Source: an uncultured Oscillospiraceae bacterium (GTDB lineage Bacteria > Bacillota > Clostridia > Oscillospirales > Oscillospiraceae). Taken from it: a stretch of 64,000 nt of DNA. Under the pieces are notes generated by a model. The model made no database searches, was not told the origin of the DNA, and saw only the letters and a program-made list of their open reading frames with translations. Of the stretch, positions 16,569 through 24,304 are shown piece by piece; within the stretch, counting starts at the first letter, position 1; the number at the start of each line of letters is the position of its first letter. The position numbers and the translations under genes were made by a program. The stretch covers positions 55,292 through 119,291 of the forward strand of contig CATKZP010000008.1 of NCBI GenBank assembly GCA_949841355.1, written 5' to 3'.

Positions 16569-17627
16569 TCAGCTTCTCTCCGCCAGCTGTTCCGCCTGGT
16601 ATGCGGTGGTCAGCGTGTCAATGATCTCGTCCAGGTCGCCGTCCATCACCGCGTCCAGCTTGTAAAGCGTCAGCCCCACCCGGTGGTCGGTGAGCCGCCC
16701 CTGGGGGAAATTGTAGGTGCGGATGCGCTCGTTGCGCATACCCGAGCCCACCTGGCTGCGGCGGTTTTCGCCGTACTCCGACTGAATGCGCTCCTGCTCC
16801 CGGTCGTAGAGGATAGAGGCCAGCAGGCGCATGGCCTTCTCCCGGTTCTGGAACTGGGAGCGCTCCTGCTGGCACTCCACCACCGTCCCCGTGGGCTTAT
16901 GGATGAGGCGCACGGCGGAGGAGGTCTTGTTGATGTGCTGTCCCCCCGCGCCGGAGGAGCGGAACACCTGCATCTCCACGTCGGCGGGGTTTAACTCCAC
17001 GTCCACCGTCTCCATTTCGGGCAGCACCGCCACGGTGGCGGTGGATGTGTGCACCCGGCCGCCGGACTCGGTTTCGGGCACCCGCTGCACCCGGTGGACG
17101 CCGCTTTCAAACTTGAACCGGGACCAGGCCCCGTCCCCCTCGACGGTGAAGGAGATCTCCTTGACGCCCCCCAGCTCCGTTTCGCTGGCGGAGTTGATTT
17201 CCACCCGCCAGCCCCGCTTTTCCGCGTACATGGTATACATCCGGGTGAGGGAGTGGGCGAACAGGGCGGACTCCTCGCCCCCCACCCCGGCGCGGATCTC
17301 CATGATGACGTTCTTGCCGTCGTTGGGGTCCCGGGGGAGGAGGAGAATCTTGATCTCCCGTTCCAGCCGCTGGATGTCCTCTTTGGCCTGGGCCAGCTCC
17401 TGCTGGGCCAGCTCCCGCATCTCCGGGTCGCCCAAAAGCTCCTCCGCCCCCGCCAGATCGGCCTGGGCGCGGCACAGCGCCCGGTAGGCGGACACCAGCG
17501 GCGCCAGCTCCCTCTGCTCCCGATTCAGGCGGGAGACCAGCTCGGGGTCGGCGTAGGTCTCGTTGGCGGCCAGCCGGGCCTCCAGCTCCTGATAGCGCAG
17601 CTCTATGTTTTTCAGGTTATCCTGCAT
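16569..17627 (-). CDS. prfA: Peptide chain release factor 1
   Basis: Release factor for UAA and UAG stop codons, 352 residues. The catalytic GGQ at residues 228-230 sits in SSGAGGQHINKTSSAVRL, and the codon-recognition domain carries RVQRVPETESGGRVHTS, typical of RF1. ATG 17627 follows AAAGGTGAT. The frame is open far upstream only as a shadow of the next gene. No programmed frameshift (a feature of RF2) is present. Confidence 0.95.
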   Translation of the reverse strand: MQDNLKNIELRYQELEARLAANETYADPELVSRLNREQRELAPLVSAYRALCRAQADLAGAEELLGDPEMRELAQQELAQAKEDIQRLEREIKILLLPRDPNDGKNVIMEIRAGVGGEESALFAHSLTRMYTMYAEKRGWRVEINSASETELGGVKEISFTVEGDGAWSRFKFESGVHRVQRVPETESGGRVHTSTATVAVLPEMETVDVELNPADVEMQVFRSSGAGGQHINKTSSAVRLIHKPTGTVVECQQERSQFQNREKAMRLLASILYDREQERIQSEYGENRRSQVGSGMRNERIRTYNFPQGRLTDHRVGLTLYKLDAVMDGDLDEIIDTLTTAYQAEQLAERS

Positions 17628-17638
17628 TTCATCACCTT

Positions 17639-18304
17639 TTACCAGTCGAACAAGAAGGATTTCACCAGCGCCAGCGGCTCCCGGAAAAACATCTGCACCC
17701 GGGAGGGCGCGTGGCTCACCGGGGCGGGCAGGGTGGACACGTTGTCCAGCCGTCCGGTGGTCCGCTGCCACAGCATCAAAATGCGGGCCAGGTGGAAGTC
17801 GCTGGACACCAGCACGTAGCGGCATTCCTCCGGAACCAGGGCGGAGTCCCAGGGGCCAATTTGGCCGCATAAGGACTTCCACGTGTTTTGAATATTTTGA
17901 TGGGTGTTTCTGGATTGGTCCTCCATCAGAATTCGATTCCAGCTCACCCCGCGGCCGGTGAGGTAGTCGTACATGGCCTGGGCCTCGGACTGGTGCTCGT
18001 CGTCCCCCTTGCCGCCGCTGACGACAATGCGGGTGTTTGGGTGGTCCTCCAGATAGGCCAAGGCGGTGTCCAGCCGGTCCCGCAGGAGGATGGACGGCCC
18101 GTCTTTGCGCACCTGACAGCCGAAAATGACCATGACCTCCGGCCCGTCCCCGGCCTGGGCGGTCCGGCCCTGAGATCCCCGCCAAATGACGAGTTCCAGC
18201 GCGCCGAACAGGACTACCCCCAGTCCCAGCAGGACCAGCAGGGCGGCCAGCCAAGGTCTCTTTTTCCGCTGGGGGCTGTCTCCCCGATAGCTTTTGTAAT
18301 CCAT
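17639..18304 (-). CDS. YdcF/SanA-like (DUF218) membrane-anchored protein
   Basis: A 221-residue protein with one transmembrane helix at about 20-42 and an extracytoplasmic DUF218 domain. Family signatures are VMVIFGCQVRKDGPS, RIVVSGGKGDDEHQSEAQAMYDYL and EDQSRNTHQNIQNT, with late VLVSSDFHLARI. Members such as SanA and ElyC influence envelope integrity and peptidoglycan or exopolysaccharide handling; the reaction is not known. Lies between the ABC-F gene (4 bases) and prfA (12 bases). Confidence 0.82.
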   Translation of the reverse strand: MDYKSYRGDSPQRKKRPWLAALLVLLGLGVVLFGALELVIWRGSQGRTAQAGDGPEVMVIFGCQVRKDGPSILLRDRLDTALAYLEDHPNTRIVVSGGKGDDEHQSEAQAMYDYLTGRGVSWNRILMEDQSRNTHQNIQNTWKSLCGQIGPWDSALVPEECRYVLVSSDFHLARILMLWQRTTGRLDNVSTLPAPVSHAPSRVQMFFREPLALVKSFLFDW

Positions 18305-18307
18305 GGC

Positions 18308-20212
18308 CTACCCCTTCGCCTCTTCCAGCTCGGCGGCCAGCCGCTCCCACTGGGCATAGAGCTGGGCCAGCTCGTCCTCCAGCCCCTCCCGCTCCTGGTA
18401 GATGTCCTGGAGCTTCAGGTAGTCGGACGCGGCCTCCTCCGCCGTCTGGGCCAGCTCGTCCAGCCGGACCTCCAGCCGTTCCACGGCCCGTTCGGCGGCG
18501 CGCACCTGCTTTTCCAGCTCCTTGGTGCCGCCCGCCCGGCGGGGCTTGTCCTCTTTCGGCTTCTCCGGCTCCGGGGCGGACGCTTTGGCGTTTTTCAGCT
18601 GCTCCTGCCGCTCCCGGAAGGCCCGGAACTCCGTGTAAGTGCCGTGGAAGTCGGTAATCTGCCCGTTTTCCAGCATCCACACCCGGGTGGCGAACTTTTC
18701 GATGAAATAGCGGTCGTGGGAGACGAACAGCAGATTGCCGCCGTACTCCTCCACCGCCTCCTCGATCCACTCCCGGGAGTCGATGTCCAGATGGTTGGTG
18801 GGCTCGTCCAGGATGAGCAGGTTGATCCGGCTGTCCATGAGCATGCACAGGCGCAGCCGGGACTGCTCCCCGCCGGACAGGGCGGACACCTCCTTAAACA
18901 CGTCCTCCCCCCGGAATTTGAAGGAGGCCAGCCGGTCCCGGGCCTCCTGGGTGGTGCAGTTCTGGGCGTAGAGCATGGTGTCCACCAGGTTCCGGTCGGG
19001 CCGGTCGAAGTGGATGATCTGGGGCAGGTAGCCGATGCGGATGGACGGTCCCAGGTAGATGGAGCCGGCGTCCGGCGCCTCCTCCCCCATGATGAGCTTG
19101 ATGAAGGTGGATTTGCCGGTGCCGTTGTCCCCTAGAAGGGCGATGCGCTCGCCCCCGGCCACGTCCAGATTGATGTGCTCGAACAGGGTGCGCGTTCCGA
19201 AGGATTTTTTCAAATCCGTGACCACCAGCGCCTCGTCCCCGTGGAATTCCCGCTCCCCGAAGCGGGTGGCCAGCCTGCGCTCCTTGGTGGGCTTGTCGGT
19301 GGTGCGCATCCGCTCGATGCGCCGCTCCATGTTGATGGCCCGCTTGTACTGCTTGTCATTGCCCTTGAAGGCCCATAGGCGCATCTGCTCCGCCGCGGCC
19401 TCCAGCTGGGCGATCTTGGCCTGCTCCTTTTCGTACTGCTTGAGCCGCTCCTGATACCGGCGCTCCTTTTCCTCCACATAGAAGGAGTAGTTGCCGGAGT
19501 AAAGCTCCGCCCTGCCGTCCTGGATCTCGGCCACCCGGCGCACCACCTTGTCCAGAAACCAGCGGTCGTGGGAGATGGCCAGCACCGTGCCCTTGAACCG
19601 CTCCAGATAGCCCTCCAGCCATTCGGTGGCGCTGAGGTCCAGGTGGTTGGTGGGCTCGTCCAGCAGGAGGATGTCGGTGTCCTCCAAAATGAGCCGGGCC
19701 AGATTGATCCGGGTCTTTTCCCCGCCGGACAGCGCGTCAAAGGGCCGGGAGCGCATGTCCTGCCCAATGCCCAGGCCGTTGCAGACCTTGTTGAGCCGGG
19801 TCTCGGCGTCGTAGCCGCCCCCGGCCTCGAAGGCGGCGGTGAGCTGGTCGTACCGGGACAGCACGGCGGGGTCGTCCCCGTCCGCCATCCGGGCGGTGAG
19901 CTGGGCCAGCTCCGCCTCCATGGCGTGGAGGGGGGCGAAGGCGGTGTCCAGCACGTCCCGCACGGTATACCCCTCCGGGTACACCGGGATCTGGGAGATC
20001 AGCCCCAGCCGCTTGCCCGGGGCGATGGCAATGGTCCCCTCGTCGGGGAGGACCTGGCCGGTCATCATGCGGAAGATGGTGGTTTTGCCCGCGCCGTTGC
20101 GGCCCAGCAGGCCCACCCGCTCCCCCTGCTCGATCTGGAGGGAGAAGCCGTCCAAGATTCGTTTGCCGACCTCGAACTCCTTGACGAGGCCGGTGAGCTG
20201 TATGTCAATCAT
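18308..20212 (-). CDS. ABC-F family ATPase
   Basis: Soluble twin-ATPase protein of 634 residues without membrane domains, acting on the ribosome. Domain 1 has Walker A LLGRNGAGKTTIF and signature DALSGGEKTRINLARL; domain 2 has LLGDNGTGKSTFI and SALSGGEQSRLRLCMLM. Both have LLLDEPTNHLD Walker B motifs. The inter-domain linker (about 235-315) is charged and helical, and the C-terminus (about 540-634) is a coiled coil as in Uup/YfmR. That extension argues for a housekeeping translation factor rather than an antibiotic-protection protein, though the latter is not excluded. Confidence 0.9.
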   Translation of the reverse strand: MIDIQLTGLVKEFEVGKRILDGFSLQIEQGERVGLLGRNGAGKTTIFRMMTGQVLPDEGTIAIAPGKRLGLISQIPVYPEGYTVRDVLDTAFAPLHAMEAELAQLTARMADGDDPAVLSRYDQLTAAFEAGGGYDAETRLNKVCNGLGIGQDMRSRPFDALSGGEKTRINLARLILEDTDILLLDEPTNHLDLSATEWLEGYLERFKGTVLAISHDRWFLDKVVRRVAEIQDGRAELYSGNYSFYVEEKERRYQERLKQYEKEQAKIAQLEAAAEQMRLWAFKGNDKQYKRAINMERRIERMRTTDKPTKERRLATRFGEREFHGDEALVVTDLKKSFGTRTLFEHINLDVAGGERIALLGDNGTGKSTFIKLIMGEEAPDAGSIYLGPSIRIGYLPQIIHFDRPDRNLVDTMLYAQNCTTQEARDRLASFKFRGEDVFKEVSALSGGEQSRLRLCMLMDSRINLLILDEPTNHLDIDSREWIEEAVEEYGGNLLFVSHDRYFIEKFATRVWMLENGQITDFHGTYTEFRAFRERQEQLKNAKASAPEPEKPKEDKPRRAGGTKELEKQVRAAERAVERLEVRLDELAQTAEEAASDYLKLQDIYQEREGLEDELAQLYAQWERLAAELEEAKG

Positions 20213-20249
20213 GGGTAAATGTTCTCCTTAAAGCGCAAGCCGCGCTTTA

Positions 20250-20414
20250 TTACGCTGTTTTCCTGCGATAGTATCCAAAACACAGAATTGCCCAAAGAGA
20301 GGGGATAACCGCGTATCCGGCATTTGCCTCGCCGCGGTTCATCATCACATAGCCGCCGCCCGCCAGCGTCAGGATCAAACAGACAATCCCCAGGATCAGA
20401 GCCGCCTTTTTCAC
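20250..20414 (-). CDS. 54-residue two-helix membrane protein coupled to murF
   Basis: Short gene found by reading the gap between murF and the ABC-F gene. The GTG at 20414 overlaps the murF stop as GTGA. The product begins VKKAALILGIVCLILTLAGG and holds two hydrophobic helices separated by MMNRGEANAGYA, ending CFGYYRRKTA. An alternative GTG lies four codons upstream. The overlap and clean two-helix pattern make it likely to be real. Function unknown. Confidence 0.6.
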   Translation of the reverse strand: MKKAALILGIVCLILTLAGGGYVMMNRGEANAGYAVIPSLWAILCFGYYRRKTA

Positions 20415-21820
20415 GGCGTACCGCACCTCTCTTCTTCCGAGGCATTTGCCAGCAGGAAGTCCACAATCTTCTCAAAGGCCATGGACCGGGATGCTTTGAC
20501 CAGGATGGTCACGCCCGCCCGCACCTCGCGGGACAGGGCGTTTTTGGCCGCGTCCAGGGTGGGGAAGTAGTCCGCCTGGGAGAGCCCCGCCTCCTGAGCG
20601 CCCTCGGCCATGAACCGGGCCAGGCCGCCCACGGCGATGAGCCGGTCCGCCCCCGCCAAAGCGAAGTAGCCGCCCACCGCCCGGTGGAACTGCTCGGACC
20701 CGGGGCCAAGCTCTTTCATGTCGCCCACCACCGCCACCTTCCGGCGGCCCTGGGCGTCCCCCAGCACGGCGGCGGCGGCCCGCATGGACTGGGGGTTGGC
20801 GTTGTAGGCGTCGTTTAAAATCACGATATCGCCCTTGCAGCGGATGATGTTCATGCGCATTTTGGTGGGCAGGAAGGCGCCGATGCCCCGGATGATCTCG
20901 TCGGGGGCCATGCCCAGCGCCTCCGCGGCGGCGGCGGCCATGAGGGTGGGGTAAATCATGTGCCGGCCCAGGGCGGGTATGTTGGCCTCAAACTGGCTGC
21001 GGGGGGTTTTGACGCGGCAGGACAGATGGCCCGCGCCGTCGCTGTTCAGGTCGCAGGCGGCGTAGTCCAGCCCCTCGCCGCCGCCCACGAACACCGTGGG
21101 CTGGGGCAGCTTCCCCCGCAGGGTGGCCAGCAGGGGGTCGTCCCCGTTGAGGATGGCCAGGCCGTTCTGCTTCAGGTGGGGGAAGATCTCGCACTTGGCC
21201 TTGAAGATATTGTCCCGGCTGCCCAGGTTTTCGATGTGGGCGTCCCCGATGTTGGTAATCAGCGCCATGTCCGGCTCCACCAGCGCGGCCAGGTTGTCGA
21301 TCTCCCCGGCGTGGTCCATGCCCATCTCCACCACGCAGACCTGGTGGCGCTTTTCCAGCTTGAGCAGGGTGAGGGGTACGCCGATGTCGTTGTTGAAGTT
21401 CCCCTCCGTCTTGTGGACGCAGAATTTCGCGCCCAGCACGGCGGCGGTCATGTCCTTGGTGGTGGTTTTGCCCACCGAGCCGGTGATGGCGATGAAGGGG
21501 ATGGGGAAGAGCTTTTTGTAATACCGGGCCAGCTCCCACAGGGCGCGCTGGGTGGAGCGCACCTTGACGTAGAACTTGCCGGGCAGGTAGCTCTCCCGCT
21601 CCCGGGCGGTGAGGCAGCCCGCCGCCCCCGCCTCCAGGGCGGAGCTGATGAAGGAATGGCCGTCGAACCGCTCCCCCTCCAGGGGGATGAACAGGCAGCC
21701 GGGGGTGATGCTCCGGCTGTCGGTGCTCACCTGGACCGCCGCGGCGTCCAGATCGTCAAAGTCTCCCAGCAGGGTGCCGTTCACCGCTTCCAGCAGCTGT
21801 CTCAGTGTCAGTGCCTCCAT
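20411..21820 (-). CDS. murF: UDP-N-acetylmuramoyl-tripeptide--D-alanyl-D-alanine ligase
   Basis: Adds D-Ala-D-Ala to UDP-MurNAc-tripeptide in cytoplasmic peptidoglycan precursor synthesis. The 469-residue Mur ligase has the ATP loop ITGSVGKTTTKDM (about 113-125), the substrate-domain SRSITPGCLFIPLEGERFDGH, the central GMDHAGEI, and the C-terminal DAYNANPQSMRAA. It follows ddl by 48 bases on the same strand, so the two enzymes of D-Ala-D-Ala use are made together. Complete, normal length. Confidence 0.95.
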   Translation of the reverse strand: MEALTLRQLLEAVNGTLLGDFDDLDAAAVQVSTDSRSITPGCLFIPLEGERFDGHSFISSALEAGAAGCLTARERESYLPGKFYVKVRSTQRALWELARYYKKLFPIPFIAITGSVGKTTTKDMTAAVLGAKFCVHKTEGNFNNDIGVPLTLLKLEKRHQVCVVEMGMDHAGEIDNLAALVEPDMALITNIGDAHIENLGSRDNIFKAKCEIFPHLKQNGLAILNGDDPLLATLRGKLPQPTVFVGGGEGLDYAACDLNSDGAGHLSCRVKTPRSQFEANIPALGRHMIYPTLMAAAAAEALGMAPDEIIRGIGAFLPTKMRMNIIRCKGDIVILNDAYNANPQSMRAAAAVLGDAQGRRKVAVVGDMKELGPGSEQFHRAVGGYFALAGADRLIAVGGLARFMAEGAQEAGLSQADYFPTLDAAKNALSREVRAGVTILVKASRSMAFEKIVDFLLANASEEERCGTP

Positions 21821-21868
21821 AATTGATGGCGCTCCTCTCCTGAATCTCTCTTTTTTATGATAGTCCGG

Positions 21869-22915
21869 TCATTTTCCGGCTTTCCGGGCCTTTAAGGACT
21901 CCTCGATGATGCGCTCGCACAGCTCGCCGTAGCCGATGCCCGCCGCCGCCGCCTCCTGGGGGAGCAGGCTGGTGGGGGTCATGCCGGGCAGGGTGTTGAT
22001 CTCCAGGAACCAGGGGGTGCCGTCCGGCGTGACGATGAAGTCCGCCCGGGAATACACGCTCAGCCCCAGGGCGCGGAACACGGTGAGGGCGACCTCTCCC
22101 AGCCGCCGCTCCCACTCCGGTGGGATGGGGGCGGGGGTGATCTCCCGGGCCGCGCCGGGCTGGTACTTGTTTTCGTAGTCGTAAAAGCCGGTGTTGGGGA
22201 TGATCTCGATGGAGGGCAGGGCTTTGTCCCCCAGAATGCCCACCTGGATCTCCCGTCCGGCTATGTACTGCTCCACCACGCACGTCCCGCCGAAGGGCAG
22301 GGCCTGGCTCAGGGCGGCGGGGAGGTCCTCCCGCCGGTGGACGATGGACACGCCGATGGACGAGCCGGAGGCCAGCGGCTTCACCACGCAGGGCGTCTCC
22401 AGCCTTTGGACGAGGGCGGGGATGTCGTCCGCTGTGTAACGGATCAGCTCCCACTTGGGGGTGGCCACCCCCAGGGGGGCGGCCAGGCGCTTGGTCAGGT
22501 CTTTGTCCATGGCGATGGCGCTGCCCAGGCAGCCCGCGCCGGTGTAGGGAATGCCCATCAGGTCAAAGGCGGCCTGGACCCGGCCGTCCTCCCCGCAGGC
22601 GCCGTGGAGGCCCAGGAACACCACGTCCGCCATCTGGCACGCCTCCAGCACGCCGGGGCCGAACTGATTGCCGCCGTATCCCGGACGGGAGACCCTGACC
22701 TGCTCCAGATCTGGGGCCTGACGGCCGATTTTGGTCAGCTCCTCCGGAATGGGGGCGGAGAACAGGTCCTGAAGGGGGCGGTCCGTCCCCAGGTACATAT
22801 CCACAAGGGCGGCGTCGTGCCCCCGCTGGCGCAGGGCGGCGCACACCTTGCACCCGCTGGACAGGGACACATTGCGCTCATCGCTGAGCCCGCCCGCCAA
22901 AACAACGATTTTCAT
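21869..22915 (-). CDS. ddl: D-alanine--D-alanine ligase
   Basis: ATP-grasp ligase of 348 residues making D-Ala-D-Ala for MurF. Visible motifs are GGLSDERNVSLSSG at the N-terminus, GLHGACGEDGRVQ, KPLASGSSIGVS, the VYSRADFIVTPDG...LEINTLPGMT metal and phosphate-binding segment, and SLLPQEAAAAGIGY. No vanH or vanX is nearby, so this is the housekeeping enzyme rather than a glycopeptide-resistance ligase. The ATG at 22915 follows GGAGGAGC and a consensus promoter lies upstream. Confidence 0.95.
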   Translation of the reverse strand: MKIVVLAGGLSDERNVSLSSGCKVCAALRQRGHDAALVDMYLGTDRPLQDLFSAPIPEELTKIGRQAPDLEQVRVSRPGYGGNQFGPGVLEACQMADVVFLGLHGACGEDGRVQAAFDLMGIPYTGAGCLGSAIAMDKDLTKRLAAPLGVATPKWELIRYTADDIPALVQRLETPCVVKPLASGSSIGVSIVHRREDLPAALSQALPFGGTCVVEQYIAGREIQVGILGDKALPSIEIIPNTGFYDYENKYQPGAAREITPAPIPPEWERRLGEVALTVFRALGLSVYSRADFIVTPDGTPWFLEINTLPGMTPTSLLPQEAAAAGIGYGELCERIIEESLKARKAGK

Positions 22916-22969
22916 AGCATAGCTCCTCCGTTCGCTGCTGCTCTGGTCCTATTTTATGCTTGAATGTAA

Positions 22970-22998
22970 ATTATACCACAACTCAGAGGGAGAAACAA
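22970..22998 (-). promoter_or_regulatory. Sigma-A type promoter for ddl-murF
   Basis: On the minus strand TTGTTT (22998-22993), a 17-base spacer and a perfect TATAAT (22975-22970) lie 55 bases before the ddl start. It is the best promoter match in this block and probably drives ddl, murF and the genes beyond. Confidence 0.75.
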
Positions 22999-23008
22999 GG
23001 GGGCAGGC

Positions 23009-23034
23009 AAAAGCCCCCGCGTCGGCGGGGGCCC
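23009..23034 (-). terminator. Terminator after the DUF421/DUF4363 pair
   Basis: An 8-bp GC stem (23013-23020 with 23025-23032) and GTCG loop are followed on the minus strand by TTTT, about 20 bases past the stop of the DUF4363 gene. Confidence 0.75.
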
Positions 23035-23052
23035 TCTGCGGGACGCGCTTGC

Positions 23053-23439
23053 TCATAATATATTGGTCAGCGTGGGAAGCTCCGCCTCCACCAGCAGCCC
23101 CAGCTGGGCCAGCAGCCGGGCGTTGACGGCGGCGTACTCGGCGGGCTGCTTCTCGCCCCCCTCCAAAAAGGCCAGCGCCTCGTCCATGGAGATGAGGATG
23201 GCGTCGATGTCCGTGTGGCGCAGGGTGGTGTGGAGGTAGCCCTGGTGATTGGTCCAGCGCTCCTTGGCCTGGCGGGTGAGCCGGGCGGCCTCCTCCCAGT
23301 TCTCCCGGGCGGCCTCCTCCTGGGCCTGGGTGAGTGCTCCGGAGAGCTGGCCGGTGAAGTGCTCCAGGTGCCGGACGTGCAGCCCCGACAGCGCGGCCAG
23401 CAGGCCGATCAGGGCGATGGAAAAATACAGCCGCCTCAT
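23053..23439 (-). CDS. DUF4363-family protein
   Basis: A 128-residue protein with one N-terminal membrane anchor or signal helix (about 3-20), then a mostly helical extracytoplasmic domain with ENWEEAARLTRQAKERWTNHQ and an acidic segment ISMDEALAFLEGG. This matches DUF4363, often found beside DUF421 genes in Firmicutes. Its ATG overlaps the DUF421 stop as ATGA, so the two proteins probably act together at the membrane. Function unknown. Confidence 0.75.
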   Translation of the reverse strand: MRRLYFSIALIGLLAALSGLHVRHLEHFTGQLSGALTQAQEEAARENWEEAARLTRQAKERWTNHQGYLHTTLRHTDIDAILISMDEALAFLEGGEKQPAEYAAVNARLLAQLGLLVEAELPTLTNIL

Positions 23440-24119
23440 GCTCCCGCCTCCTTTTTGGGTACGCAGTAGGTATTGCCCCCCTCGTCCACCGTGAACAGGA
23501 GGGCCTGCCGGGGGGATCGCAGGCCGTGGACGGCCAGCTGCTTTTCCAGCCAGTTGTGCTCATATCCCGACCCCTTCAGGTTGTGCTCCAGCAGACGCCC
23601 GTCGCTGATGAGCACCACGGGCAGGCCCGGCTCTTGGGTGGGCACGCCCATCTGGGCGGCGGTGACGGGCTTTTCGGCGGCGAAGGGGAGGACGGAGAGC
23701 TGGCCGTTGGTTTCCAGCAGGGCGAACTTGATGGACTGGAATTCGGCGTACCCCTGGATGCGCAGCTCCTCCATCAGCTCGTCCAGGGTGAGGCGGCTGC
23801 GGCGCAGCTCGGCCTCCACCACCTGGCCGTTCTCCACCACCACCGAGGGCCGGCCGCACAGCAGCGCCCGGAACCGGATGGACTTGGTGCACAGCACCGA
23901 GATGATGGTGGACAGCGCCAGCAGCACCATAATGGGGATAAGCCCCGACAGCAGGGGAATGCCGTTGTCCTGCATGGGGACGGAGGCCAGATCCGCGATG
24001 ATGAGGGTGAGCACCAGCTCGGAGGGCTCCAGCTGGCCGATCTGGTGCTTGCCCAGCAGGCGTATGCCCACCACGATGAACAGATAGAGCGCCACGGTGC
24101 GGATGAGGACGACGAACAT
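23436..24119 (-). CDS. DUF421 (YetF-like) membrane protein
   Basis: A 227-residue protein with three N-terminal membrane helices (about 5-25, 33-50, 58-80) and a cytoplasmic domain with the family motifs RPSVVVENGQVVEAELRRSRL, LMEELRIQGYAEFQSIKFALLETNGQLSV. In Bacillus relatives YetF/YrbG-type proteins are linked to spore and germination membranes, but the role is unsettled. Forms a coupled pair with the DUF4363 gene. ATG 24119 follows GAGGTG. Confidence 0.85.
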   Translation of the reverse strand: MFVVLIRTVALYLFIVVGIRLLGKHQIGQLEPSELVLTLIIADLASVPMQDNGIPLLSGLIPIMVLLALSTIISVLCTKSIRFRALLCGRPSVVVENGQVVEAELRRSRLTLDELMEELRIQGYAEFQSIKFALLETNGQLSVLPFAAEKPVTAAQMGVPTQEPGLPVVLISDGRLLEHNLKGSGYEHNWLEKQLAVHGLRSPRQALLFTVDEGGNTYCVPKKEAGA

Positions 24120-24200
24120 GGTAACACCTCGTTTCCCTGATAATATGCGGAAAAAGAGGGGGAGATATTCTTGTGTTTTTTTAGTAAATGAGGTAAAATA

Positions 24201-24240
24201 AAAAGCCGCTCCCCCGGGCGCCTGAGGGCGGGGGGAGCGG
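24201..24240 (-). terminator. Minus-strand terminator-like hairpin upstream of the DUF421 gene
   Basis: A 10-bp GC stem (24206-24215 with 24231-24240), read on the minus strand, is followed by CTTTTTATTTTA, a good terminator tail. No gene on the minus strand lies upstream of it, as guaA is on the plus strand, so it may end an antisense or short leader transcript or attenuate the DUF421 unit. Confidence 0.6.
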
Positions 24241-24244
24241 AACT

Positions 24245-24260
24245 GGTTTCACGTGAAACA
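24245..24260. other. parS-like centromere site
   Basis: GGTTTCACGTGAAACA matches the Firmicute ParB/Noc-family parS consensus TGTTTCACGTGAAACA at 15 of 16 positions, and its 14-base core is a perfect palindrome. It sits 45 bases upstream of guaA in an otherwise plain gap. ParB binding and origin proximity follow from family knowledge; I see no parA or parB in the window. Confidence 0.6.
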
Positions 24261-24304
24261 TTAGTTTGTGAACGCGGGCTTTGTAAAGATAAGGAGGCGC
24301 TGCC

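Noticed and set aside
21869..22915. Glycopeptide-resistance (van) ligase
   Set aside because: The ligase is next to murF, and no vanH, vanX or van-type regulator is adjacent; the nearby two-component genes belong to ABC loci.
24120..24304. Purine riboswitch upstream of guaA
   Set aside because: No three-way junction core was recognised; the gap is explained by a terminator-like hairpin and a parS-like palindrome.
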